This document shows, one piece after another, positions 8,560-16,503 of a DNA stretch of 17,309 nt; position 1 is the stretch's first letter; each line of letters starts with the position of its first letter. The translations under genes were made by a program, and so were the position numbers. This DNA comes from Dunaliella salina. Its lineage: Eukaryota > Chlorophyta > Chlorophyceae > Chlamydomonadales > Dunaliellaceae. The DNA is taken from positions 61,901 through 79,209 of the forward strand of contig MU069688.1 in the NCBI GenBank assembly GCA_002284615.2, in the 5' to 3' direction. The notes under the pieces are model-generated. The model did no database searches and was not told where the DNA came from. It was given only the letters and a program-made list of their open reading frames with translations.

Positions 8560-8875
8560 CAGTCAGCTCCACCCAGATCAGAGACACATCCACCTTGTAG
8601 AAGTCAAATACTGTGAGGAAACCCGGCCCTTCAGCCAGCTTCAGGCCTCCAAGCAGCAGCACCGCGACCTTTGCCGTCATCTTTCTAGGGCTTCAGCTCA
8701 AGTCACCCTCTATACTACTAGTAGAGGATAGTATCCTGCTAGGTGTGGGAGGAGTCATCTACACCCCGCACACATTGGATCCTCTTAAGGAGCTTGTCTT
8801 GACACGTTCAAGGCCACCAAGCTTGCTCAAAAGCTTCATGCTTATTCTGTCTACTACTACTCTTACTATCAAATT
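8560..8875 (+). pseudogene. LINE 3' tail copy A: end of PD-(D/E)XK nuclease and C-terminal block, frame-broken
   Basis: Reading the plus strand, HIHLVEVKYCEETRPFSQLQ (about 8585-8645) matches the E-x-K half of a restriction-like endonuclease and is followed by ASKQQHRDL. After a frameshift the next frame gives ILLGVGGVIYTPHTLDPLKE (about 8737-8796), and a third frame gives ATKLAQKLHAYSV (about 8814-8852). The same blocks in the same order recur in copy B downstream, so both are tails of one family. The zinc knuckle and the Pro-Asp half of the nuclease are missing here. The frame of the last block runs without a stop into copy B, a chance fusion at the junction. Confidence 0.85.
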
Positions 8876-9832
8876 TTGTTACCGCGAGTAGATAAAAAAA
8901 TCAGCAATGCCTTCAGAAATATGCCCAACATTTCTGTACCCATGAAGCGTACCATCCTGCAGTACCGCACAGGCACCCTCTACAACCAAAAACATGCAGT
9001 ACGCTTCAAAAGGTCAACAGATCCATCTTGTCCCCTCCCAGGATGCCATCATTTGGATAGCGCACTACACATGCTCTCAGGCTGCCAAAACCATATCATT
9101 TCCAACATGAAAACTGAACGCCATAACATTGCAGGCAGAATGATTACAAAAGCCCTCAGCAAATGCCCTNTAGGGGCAGGCCTGGTCTACACAGACATAG
9201 GAAGCGCTTTTAANCTTGCCCAACACAACCTCCAACTCCNTACACATGNCNCNAACAGAATTTTACCTGCTTACCTCTTCCCTCGTAACCTTCCAGAGAG
9301 GAAAAGACTCAACTCCAGTCGACCAGATGCTGTTCTGATCACCCCTTNTAATGCAAAACATACTTCTAACGGTGTTTCTCCTACCCATCCCCATCACACT
9401 TTGCGCAGCTCCTCACTGAGGACCACCAGAACTAGCCGCATGAGGCAACCCCATGAACTCCATGCAAATGAACGCCATGTGCACCTAATAGAAATCAAGT
9501 TCTGTGAAGACACAAGGCCAGAGCATCAGTTGAACGCAGCGAAGCAGCAACATGCAAACACCTTGTAAACTTATTAACGCTAAAGCTGTTACAATTCACC
9601 CTATTCTCCTGGGTGTAGGTGGAACTATTTACACTGAGCATACCCTCAAGCAATTCAAACAACTAGGATTGGATCATCAGCATGCCACAAAGCTTGCTCA
9701 ACAACTTCATGCCCATTCTATTCAATGTGCCCACAAATTAGTCACCACACGCAGAGCTATTGAAAACAAGAATACTTCCCACAGCCAGGTTCTAGAGCCA
9801 GAAGCTTCTAGTAACCCTCCAGATCCACATTA
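8876..9832 (+). pseudogene. LINE 3' tail copy B: zinc knuckle, restriction-like endonuclease (RLE) and C-terminal block
   Basis: The first frame (8876-9568) encodes a CCHC-like knuckle (CPLPGCHHLDSALHMLSGC, C-x4-C-x6-H-x4-C), then SRPDAVLI (about 9318-9341) and HVHLIEIKFCEDTRP (about 9477-9521), together a P-D ... E-x-K nuclease signature, followed by AAKQQH. A frameshift near 9560 leads to the second frame with ILLGVGGTIYTEHTLKQF and ATKLAQQLHAHS, ending EASSNPPDPH and TAA at 9830-9832. RLE domains nick target DNA in early-branching LINEs and, in Dualen elements, coexist with an APE. N bases at 9170, 9214, 9240, 9249, 9251, 9253 and 9348 leave some residues unknown. No polymerase precedes it directly, so this is a 5'-truncated copy. 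The active-site residues are kept, but the frameshift separates the last block. Confidence 0.88.
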
Positions 9833-9960
9833 AAATTCTCTTTTTCATACTTTGTGGTGGAGGGAGCACACGGCTCTTTTGAGCCAATGTGTCTCCTCTT
9901 CCTTAATTGATGTAGGGAGAGTTTCTCTGCCTACGTAGTTTTTCTTTTCTTTTCTTTCTG
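9833..9960 (+). mobile_element. 3' UTR of LINE tail copy B
   Basis: The sequence follows the tail's TAA stop and ends in a T/C-rich run (tttttcttttcttttctttc, about 9939-9958). Segments such as ttccttaattgatgtaggga and tgcctacgtagttt recur in diverged form at 10107-10200 after a second copy of the last codons. Confidence 0.65.
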
Positions 9961-10039
9961 TCCTGTATGCTGCAAACTTGCCCGCGCCAGATGCGCTCTT
10001 GAGAAAGCCTTTTTCAACCTCAACTAGGTCAGGCACGGG

Positions 10040-10200
10040 ATACTGCTAGTAATCCACCTGATCCCTACTGACATCTTTCTTCTGCTTTCTCTTGGTGAAG
10101 AGGATACACGGTGCCTTGGCCCCAGGTATCCCCTTTTCCTTAATTCATGTGGGGAGTGTTTCCACTGCCTGCGTAGTTTCTCTTTTTATTTTCTTTTCCG
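10040..10200 (+). mobile_element. LINE 3' end copy C: last codons and 3' UTR only
   Basis: Bases from about 10045 encode TASNPPDPY and TGA, matching the end of copy B (SSNPPDPH, TAA). The following 3' UTR repeats that of copy B: acacggt, ttttccttaattcatgtggg and ctgcctgcgtagtttctct parallel bases 9870-9950. It is a severely 5'-truncated third copy in the same orientation. Confidence 0.75.
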
Positions 10201-10960
10201 AAGCGCCCTAACCCACCGCACTCGCGCAGGAGCGACGCGGCTGAGCCACGCCAGGTTTGCCACATTTCCTTACTTATCAAACTTACTGGAACGTGCAGCC
10301 TGGCAGTCATGCTTTTTGATTCATGGCTTACTAAGACCAATCTTGATTGTTGCAGGCTTCATCTGTAAACCCTGTAAACCCTAACCCTCATTACACAAGA
10401 ACACGAATATGTAACCCTTTCGTTCCTTAGGTCTCTCCATAATGCCTACCGGACTCTGTGTAGCAAGCAATTTGTTTCAGGATTCATACGCGAGCAACAT
10501 TATGGTGAGAACACCCACTCAAACGTCAAATTTCTTGCTGCAGCTCCTTTCATGTCATGAAACATTGCAATAGGGTTTTCTGAGTTTCGAGTAAACTGTT
10601 TTCCAAACATCGTGCAAATCTGCATCTGACCATTTTTCTCGTTGCACTTGGTGTCTGAATATCTGGAGTTTCGAGTCAAACATATGAGCATTCCGGTCAA
10701 GACTTCTTGTGCCATTTTCTCAGTGCTTCCTTGGAGAACCTCTGCTTTCCGTGGTATTTTGCGCGTTTGTTTCTCAACAGTTGGATATAGCGATGTAACC
10801 TCACCTTACCTCAAATCTCTTTTAACAGTTCTCAGGATGCTGCTTTGTGAACATTTTAATCCTTCCTTTCAGGAAAAACATTTCTTACGATGGTGTCATT
10901 GTGTTTCAGGCCAGGCGCGCGAATGGGAAAGGGAAATAAATACAAATGCTGTGAGGCTGT
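10201..10960. other. Gene-free stretch
   Basis: I see no supported gene. Reading frames on both strands are short with no family resemblance. A CCCTGTAAA-like triplet repeat lies at 10364-10388. Confidence 0.4.
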
Positions 10961-10969
10961 AACCATTCA

Positions 10970-11170
10970 ATACAGTTAGGGAAAGAACCGAAGTCCCCAC
11001 CGAGGGGGGGCCTTCCCAAAATCCCCATACCGACCCTAGGATTCAAACCTGAATTTCCTCCAGGCCCCTGGCAAAAGCACCGGGGTACTTGTGGCGCACA
11101 CACCAGAGACTGGGTTTGGGTGTGCGTCTTGACCAATGGGTCCTCCGCCAGCATGAGTGCCATAAGCCTT
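10970..11170 (-). repeat. Probable tRNA-derived SINE copy (minus strand)
   Basis: On the minus strand an A-box-like GGACCCATTGGTCAAGACGC (about 11125-11145) is followed about 75 bases later by AGGTTTGAATCC (near 11036-11050), close to the pol III B-box GGTTCRANTCC. The arrangement resembles a tRNA-Leu-type head with extra spacing. A G/C-rich body containing GGGAAGGCCC follows. A similar GAGGAAGGCCC follows the B-box of the plus-strand copy at about 11390. Boundaries are approximate. Confidence 0.45.
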
Positions 11171-11210
11171 TCTATCACTGTGCACAATCCTTAAACACAT
11201 CGAAAGCGAT

Positions 11211-11318
11211 AAGTGTAGATGTTCTGGCATGAGCACCTTCGTCATGAACAGACAAGTAATCAGCCCAGCAGTCTTGCGTTTTGACTGATGGCTTCTCCCT
11301 GTAATCCTGTAACCCTGT
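11211..11318 (+). repeat. SINE-like 3' tail module with CTGTAAYCC repeats
   Basis: A module of aagtgtagat...caagtaatcagcc is followed by cagcagtc...gttttgactgatggc and then CTGTAATCCTGTAACCCTG. The gttttgact core followed by TGTAACC-type repeats recurs at 11647-11700 and, as attttgacta, at 13563-13624. This shows a dispersed family with a short tandem tail. Confidence 0.55.
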
Positions 11319-11319
11319 C

Positions 11320-11523
11320 ATGCCATAAGGAGAGCCTGGTGTAATTCAGTCGCACCACTTGTTTGGGAGTGCAGGAGTTAGGGACGTGGTTGTGGGTTCT
11401 AATCCTGGTGGGGGCAAATGGTGAGGAAGGCCCTTTCCTGAATGCACGCTCTATGACCGCTACATGCAAAGTGTAGACCTTAGCCATTTACCAGTCCTGC
11501 CATGGACAGGCAAGCAATCAGCC
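11320..11523 (+). repeat. Probable tRNA-derived SINE copy (plus strand)
   Basis: GGTGTAATTCAGTCGCACC (A-box-like, about 11338-11356), a short stem CACT...AGTG, and TGGGTTCTAATCC (B-box-like, about 11393-11405) suggest a tRNA-like head. The 3' part (11469-11523) matches bases 11211-11265 over an equal 55-base length, sharing aagtgtaga at its start and caagyaatcagcc at its end. That makes both the tail of one SINE family. Confidence 0.45.
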
Positions 11524-11646
11524 TTTCCAACTAGAGACCTCCAGAACCCATGGATAAGGGCAGCAAGAAAGACACACATGCATTGTATTGATCAACGGCC
11601 TGTGCATTCAGGAGATGAGGCGGCCCTTGCACTTCTGTAATTAGGC

Positions 11647-11715
11647 TAGCAGTCAGTCGTTTTGACTGGAGGCCTTGTAACCTTGTAACCTTATAACCTT
11701 GCACTTCTGTAACCT
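11647..11715 (+). repeat. Second copy of the gttttgact / CTTGTAACC tail repeat
   Basis: ggctagcagtcagtcgtttt followed by gactggaggcc aligns with 11258-11290 and 13563-13592. Downstream are three CTTRTAACC units. TGTAA is also the green algal polyadenylation signal, so such tails can mimic polyadenylation sites. Confidence 0.55.
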
Positions 11716-11831
11716 AGAGCACTTTGCAGAGGGTGAGCAGGCTGAGCAGCCGAGTCTCATGGCCAGAGGTTAGACCCCCTTGCAACAATACATGTTTGTC
11801 CTCCAGCATTAGACAGGATGGCATCAAGCAG

Positions 11832-11836
11832 TTACA
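11832..11836 (-). promoter_or_regulatory. Candidate green-algal polyadenylation signal (TGTAA) of the ITPA gene
   Basis: TGTAA on the minus strand lies about 137 bases after the ITPA stop codon and beyond the two C tracts. TGTAA is the known chlorophyte polyadenylation signal. The motif is short, so position is its main support. Confidence 0.35.
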
Positions 11837-11870
11837 AGTCAGCAAAGGTCAAACTCTGTAGCCTTGATGC

Positions 11871-11922
11871 GGGGGGGGGGGGGGGGGCAAGAAGGAGTAA
11901 GGGGAGAGGGAAGGTAAGACTG

Positions 11923-11953
<31 letters not shown>
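11871..11953. repeat. Two long homopolymer G tracts (C tracts in the ITPA 3' UTR)
   Basis: The plus strand has 17 consecutive G (11871-11887) and 29 consecutive G (11925-11953). Each is followed by caagaa and a purine-rich gga, suggesting a duplication of one unit. They start 19 bases downstream of the minus-strand ITPA stop, so the transcript would carry C29 then C17. Confidence 0.9.
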
Positions 11954-11955
<2 letters not shown>

Positions 11956-11972
11956 AGAAAGGAAACTGTCCG

Positions 11973-12036
11973 TTAGCTCTGGTCTTGGCTGGCATGGCTC
12001 ACAAGGTACTTGCGTAGTAAGTCCAGCGCACGGTAC
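11973..12036 (-). CDS. ITPA: ITPA (inosine triphosphate pyrophosphatase), last coding exon
   Basis: ITPA hydrolyses ITP, dITP and XTP to the monophosphates, keeping deaminated purines out of RNA and DNA. This exon follows an acceptor (gcatgtgtttgcag). Its first G completes the Arg codon of the Ser-His-Arg motif begun in the previous exon. It then reads YRALDLLRKYLVSHASQDQS and stops at TAA (11973-11975). The YRAL-x-x-L-x-x-Y/F helix after SHR is the standard C-terminus of the eukaryotic family. Reading through the previous donor instead gives an ill-fitting tail, so splicing is favoured. Use of TAA as the stop at the expected length argues for the standard genetic code. The 3' UTR starts with a C tract. 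Confidence 0.9.
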
Positions 12037-12204
12037 CTGCAAACACATGCGAATTGTCCGAGTTTGGGTTGCCACGTCTAAATCAGTTGACATTCAAGGC
12101 AAAGGTGGCAAATCCAGAACAGCCAGCAATCACAAGTGTTTTTAAGATTTAGCACACCTCAAGCTTGTTTGGCATACCTCAGCTGCGAAAAGTTGTGCAC
12201 CCAC
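12037..12204 (-). other. ITPA: 168-bp last intron of ITPA
   Basis: The intron begins gtgggt and ends tgtttgcag. It joins AG and G to form the Arg codon of the SHR motif. It is ordinary in size. Confidence 0.88.
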
Positions 12205-12367
12205 CTGTGGCTAATTTTGTTCTTGGCCTCAGGGTCCATCTCTGCATATGTTTGACCAGTTCCGTCAGGCTCAAAGACAGGGTCCCATCCAAAGCTGTGC
12301 GGACCACGTGCAGGGACAATGCGGCCCTCTGTGCGCCCCACAAATGTCACAGGCTCCATGTCTGGGC
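12205..12367 (-). CDS. ITPA: ITPA, penultimate coding exon with the core substrate motifs
   Basis: The exon is bounded by an acceptor (gatgtgctcagtgcag) and a donor (gtgggt), phase 1 in and phase 2 out. It encodes [20 protein letters not shown], then [19 protein letters not shown] and KNKISH with Arg split across the junction. The T-x-G-x-I-V-x-x-RG loop, FGWDP-x-F-x-PDG, TYAEM and SHR are hallmark HAM1/ITPA sequences that bind the triphosphate, metal and the purine base. All are intact. The plant and animal proteins align without gaps here. A bacterial RdgB origin is less likely, given the introns and the eukaryote-type TYAEM. A short intron of 168 bases separates it from the last exon. Confidence 0.97.
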
Positions 12368-13562
12368 CTGCACTGAGCACATCACGAGGGGAATCAGACC
12401 TCCATCCATTTTGGTCATACAGATCCGTGTTTGTGGTTCCACGCGACCAAACCAGCACTCTTTGAAGTCTTCAGGCTGCTAGCAATGAGCGTGCTTTTTA
12501 CAAATCGTTCTGTCAGTGGAAACCTGACAAAGCTATTCCAATTCCACTCGAACGTGACAGACCATGGTCTGCCCTGAATCCTCAGTCCAAAATATGTGCC
12601 AGGGAATCGGGCTTGCACAGAGCAACAAATTAGATGAGTGCATAAGGTACCAAAGCACAGTAAGGGCAGGCCTGCATTTCACCCTGGGGTCCCAAAAGCT
12701 CACAACGTTGTCATCGGTGAAGGCTCTGCGGTTCTTATTCCGAGCACAAGGCCAAAGGGAATCATGTGTCGGGGCATGCGGGCATTCCGAAGGTTGACTG
12801 AGCATAAGAAGCCAGGTGGGTGAGCAAGTCAGCGAAAGGGAATGCAATCATGCCAGAAGAAAAAGGAAAGGAAACCTGAGATGCTGGCACATGAAGCCAG
12901 GTGAACAACCGCTTGCACAAATCCATGAATGAGGAAAACAACCCCCTCCCCCCCCAAGGCTGCGCTTCAAAACACTTGTATGCCCCATATTTTTGCGCGT
13001 TCTGTGTGCCTTTTTTGCTCCATGTAACACATAACAACATTAGCTACAGATTCCAGCTCTTCCTGAGGACTAGCAAGATCAGCAAAACAAGCTTTGAGCT
13101 GATAGGGTTACAATGCTGTGGAAAAAACTCAGAAGACTGCGCTTACAAAAGGAAGCACATTGGGTTCACCTTGCATATGTTGACTACATGGAAATCACCA
13201 CCACACCATGGATGCATGCATTTGTACATGTACCACAGCATCATTACCAACAAACAATAATAGTACAACTGCATTTCTCACACAGGTACTTCACGATGAA
13301 TTACGCATGACCCCGTACCGACTGAATTGAAATTTGTAATATTTGCATAAATTCAATCGAGTCCTCAATAGGTGACACAATTTGAGGCCATTGCCAAAAT
13401 CCATTCGTGCTGATTCTGCTGTGTTTTACAACTTCGGTGCTGTTGGTGCTGATGCTTTTACTGCTTGCTTGTTGCACAGTAGCTCAAAATTGAGTGTTTC
13501 AAGAGCCCAGTAGTCTGGTCTTCCTTGAACCAGCCTGTAGATCAAAACTTTCTTTTACTTGC

Positions 13563-13624
13563 AGCCTAGCAGCCAAGCATTTTGACTAATGGCTTAATCC
13601 GTGACACCTGTAACACCTGTAGCC
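13563..13624 (+). repeat. Third copy of the tail repeat family
   Basis: agcctagcagccaagcattt, then tgactaatggc, then CACCTGTAACACCTGTAGCC parallels the modules at 11258 and 11647. It lies inside the ITPA intron. Confidence 0.5.
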
Positions 13625-13910
13625 TGGTCATAGGCCTGGTAGCCCAACAAGTGGCCCTCATCAGGGCTGCACATTGAGGCGCATTCAGGAGGGGCCTGGA
13701 CACCCAATAAGGGGCCAGCATTTGGGAGTAAATACTGGAGGGTTTGGGGGCTGAGCACATCACCTTGCTCCTCATCCGAGCTTTAAGCCCTCAACATGCA
13801 CACGTCAGATTTCCGGAATGTCTATTAAACTCTACGTAAATCCAGCTGCTCATGTACATTTCAAGGCACCTCTCTTTGTGCAGCAAATCTGGGCCTAAGA
13901 GCGACAAGAA

Positions 13911-13998
13911 TGCCAAGTCATCTGCCCGGACTGCCTTGCTTGCGCGAACGCCAAGGACTGCCACTTGGCGCACGTGCAGGCGAGGCAGATGACTTGGC
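13911..13998. repeat. Long imperfect inverted repeat (about 88 nt hairpin)
   Basis: gccaagtcatctgcc (near 13912-13926) and ggcagatgacttggc (near 13984-13998) are exact reverse complements. Between them cgccaag and cttggcg pair again, with partial pairing (gcgc/gcgc, tgc/gca) between these blocks. The whole forms a near-continuous foldback with a loop of about six bases. The ends given are approximate by one or two bases. Confidence 0.75.
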
Positions 13999-14260
13999 TT
14001 TCTTGTTACTCACAGGCCCTCTTGAAGATGCGGCTTATGTCCTGGTCGTAGGTGTGCATCCCTTGGTCATGATTGTGCATCCAGGATACCAGGCTGTCGG
14101 TTTTCCTACATCCCCCGCACCGCTGGTGGATTGACTTGCCCCAGGTTGGGCAGCGTGCTTCCTTGTTCCACCTTGGAATGCCGCTTGCCATTGCCAAACT
14201 CACCGCACACCGGATTCTAATCAATTTGGAAATTATTACAAAACATGTACTGCAGATGGC

Positions 14261-14302
14261 TGTGTTGGTTTCCACAGTGGGCTGCGGGCTTTGTTGTTGC
14301 AG
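14261..14302 (+). repeat. Direct repeat copy 1 (42 bp)
   Basis: Identical in 38 of 42 positions by eye to 14472-14513; both contain gggctgcgggct and tgttgttgcag. Between them lies a B-box-like ggttcgattcc (about 14360), so this may be part of a SINE. Confidence 0.7.
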
Positions 14303-14471
14303 TTCACAATTACTTGCCCCCACCAGCCCTGACCCTACTGGTTAAATCCCAGAGGTCGGGTTCGATTCCGCTCAGACGCTCACTTGAGGCATACATAGCG
14401 ACGTACCCTTACCTGACCTTGCCCCCACAGCAGGCTGCACTCCTAATTGCTACACCTTGTATCCTTAACGG

Positions 14472-14513
14472 TGTGTTGGCTTCCAGATTGGGCTGCGGGC
14501 TATGTTGTTGCAG
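14472..14513 (+). repeat. Direct repeat copy 2 (42 bp)
   Basis: Second copy of the 14261-14302 unit, in the same orientation, 211 bases downstream. Confidence 0.7.
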
Positions 14514-14746
14514 CAGTGCGAGGTATAATAGGAAGGCATGCCGCCTTCTTTCCCCTTCCCCATATGGGCGTGCTTCAACGGAGGGCGGTGGGCTCTGTGG
14601 TCATCCCATACATTGCTGATGGGCACTTTCACTCACTCCTACGGTAATGCAGGTGTGCCTACCCTCTCCAGTCCTACTAGCAGGAGGCAGAACATTTAAC
14701 TCTTCAGCTCATTTACTGAAATCCACACTTGCAAATGCAAACAGGG

Positions 14747-14780
14747 TTGAACTTGATCAAGGATTGAACTTGATCAAGGA
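14747..14780 (+). repeat. Perfect tandem duplication of a 17-mer
   Basis: ttgaacttgatcaagga occurs twice back to back (14747-14763 and 14764-14780). Confidence 0.95.
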
Positions 14781-15476
14781 ATTGAAGCATAGAGCCATGT
14801 TATAGCCATAAAAAATAAAACAGCAGGTTCATGTTTGATGTCAGTTTAAACAAGTTTGCCATCAGAAGTGTACTGGAGAATTGTACTGGAGTGCACTTTT
14901 GCGCTGCATCTAAGATGTGTTGGATTGCAACAGTGCACTAACCAGTCTGGGCCATCGTCGTGGACGAAGAAGTCGGAGGTCGTGCAGGTGGTTGGTGTTG
15001 TCGGTGTTGCTGAGAGCCACTCTGTTTGGACGCACCTTAGAAGGCTATGAGCTCTCTTACCCGCCTAGTATATATAGCACTGTTGGCCCGATTGCCAGAT
15101 GTTAGACATATAAAACCAGAGGTGGACAACACCCCAATACCACTAGGTATGGTCTTTCCCAACCTTTCCCCTCAAATGTAACCATGCCAACCATTTTTAT
15201 TACGTAAGATATCATGTTAGCAAAAAATTCATGAAAATTGAAGGCTCCCAGATCACTCTCCTGACCTCAGATCACCCACAGCTCCACCCTGGGGCCGTTT
15301 TTTCGCTTGCAAAATTTTGTACTTGTAACCTCCATATGCAAAGCTAACATCCTGCATATTAAAAAGAATGGAAAGAAGGAGGTCAAAAGTCAACGTTTTT
15401 GGCACCCCCTGTGCTGCAATGTCTCAAAGGGAAATGGCTAAGGTTCTGTACCTGACCAACGACTGAGTCTTTTTAC

Positions 15477-15871
15477 CAGGGTTGCCTAATTCGGGGGGTT
15501 TGACAAATTAAGTTCGCGAACAGTTCGATAAAGTTCGTGATTCGACGGATTGTTCGAACAAGCGTTTGCCTGCAGGCAGGAGGCAGGGAAGGGGGTGACA
15601 ACTGCACCTCAACCATCTGTACCCCCTCTCCCCCTCAGCCCATTTTGCATAAATGATGATGGGAAAAGACAAGGGATTTTTTATCAGTCCGGGGGGGGGG
15701 GGTTAAGGGCTGTAAGAGGGGTGTCAAGCTGGTGTCAAGGGGGTGTTCAGGGGGTGTTCAGGGTTTATTTTTGGCAGAGGGCATAAAGTTCTTCGAACTG
15801 ACAATTTAAAGTTCGCGAACAGTTCGGAAAAGTTCTCGAACAGTTCAAAGTTCTCAAAGTAGGCAACCCTG
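15477..15871. mobile_element. Non-autonomous hAT-type element (MITE-like) with TIRs and 8-bp target duplication
   Basis: The element begins CAGGGTTGCCTA (15477) and ends TAGGCAACCCTG (15871), a perfect 12-bp terminal inverted repeat of the CAGGG type seen in hAT transposons. The flanks are ctttttac (15469-15476) and ccttttac (15872-15879), a 7 of 8 match at the 8-bp length that hAT transposases create. It is 395 bp long with no transposase. Near each end it carries the palindrome GTTCGCGAAC (15512-15521, 15811-15820) within clusters of AGTTCG/CGAAC motifs, likely subterminal transposase binding sites. The middle holds short GGGGGTGTTCA repeats and a G11 run. Confidence 0.85.
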
Positions 15872-16449
15872 CCTTTTACCCCATTTCTTTTACAATGATA
15901 TTTTCTGGTACAAGGACTCCAAATCACCAACGACCATTCAATTTGGCCCAGTGGGTGGTCAGGAATGAAGATTTGGTGGTGAAAAGCAGGGTTCACACCG
16001 CGGCTGATTAGGCATATGGGGCTAAAGCTGGGACTATCAAGCTCAAGTCCTACAGAAAACAGGACAGGCTACATTTGTAAACCAAGCTTAAGTGTCCCAG
16101 ATTGGGCCCCACCTATGCAATGATCATTTTAAAAATACCTGTTTTTTGGGGGGTAGTTGGGTAGTTGTCTAGCTCTGATACAATTTTAGAGATGTAACAC
16201 CTCTAATTTCTGGCAATCAGGCCAACAGCCCTAAATATAAGGCGGATAGGAGAGCTCATTACCTTCTAATGTGCGTCCTACCAGAGTACTGGGCTGGATA
16301 GGGTAGAATGAGTTATCATTTAGCCCAAGGATGTTCGCTGAAGTTGTCACCAAAAAGTGATGATTTTCACATACCCCAGCTTAGGATGCCGATTCACAAC
16401 ACTGCAACATGGTTTCACTCACCAGGACGGACAGCATCAAGTAGCTCAC

Positions 16450-16503
16450 CTGGGGTGTAAGCAAAGATGCATTGCGCATAGGCTGTTTTGTCCTCAAAGC
16501 CAA
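16450..16503 (-). CDS. ITPA: ITPA, internal exon (GFEDKTAYAQC)
   Basis: The 54-base exon lies between an acceptor with a pyrimidine tract (ccttgtgtctttcgcag) and a donor (gtgagc). It enters and leaves in phase 1 and encodes GFEDKTAYAQCIFAYTP plus one base of a Gly codon. The G-F/Y-E-D-K-x-A-Y-A-x-C segment is the central strand of the ITPA fold. Joined to the exon 4.08 kb downstream it restores Gly-Pro before DMEPVTF, as expected for the family. A second donor-like gtgagt 29 bases further (after CCTG) would break that fit. Together the visible exons give about 92 codons, roughly half of the usual 190 residues. The N-terminal exons, with the metal and Thr-Gly-Asn motifs, must lie beyond 17309. 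Confidence 0.92.

Larger units (their letters stand above)
12368..16449 (-). other. ITPA: 4.08-kb intron of ITPA, filled with repeats
   Basis: The intron starts gtgagc (16449) and ends gtgcag (12368), and the exon phases match across it. It holds the hAT-type element (15477-15871), the long hairpin (13911-13998), repeat copies at 13563-13624, 14261-14302 and 14472-14513, and a tandem 17-mer (14747-14780). I recognise no other gene in it. Several short frames on both strands have no family resemblance. Confidence 0.8.

Noticed and set aside
8318..8680. Minus-strand reading frame of about 120 codons
   Set aside because: It is antisense to the plus-strand RLE tail blocks and shows no family features.
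10364..10388. Interstitial telomere (CCCTAAA-like units)
   Set aside because: Only about three imperfect units (CCCTGTAAACCCTAACCCT); it resembles the CTGTAACC tails of the local SINE-like repeats more than a telomere.
12205..12226. ITPA reading through the donor at 12204 to a stop about 30 bases later
   Set aside because: The read-through tail does not fit the family, while splicing to 12036 gives the standard YRALDLLRKY C-terminus.
12533..12847. Additional ITPA exon in the large intron
   Set aside because: Frames here show no resemblance to ITPA, and the flanking exons already join in phase without a gap.
14006..14323. Minus-strand frame with CPTWGKSIHQRCGGC as a zinc-finger gene
   Set aside because: No recognised family, no supporting neighbours, and it lies within the ITPA intron; the Cys pattern may be chance.
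15724..15996. Protein with Asn-Phe-Glu-Leu-Phe repeats
   Set aside because: The repeats come from the subterminal GTTCG motifs of the hAT-type element, not from coding sequence.
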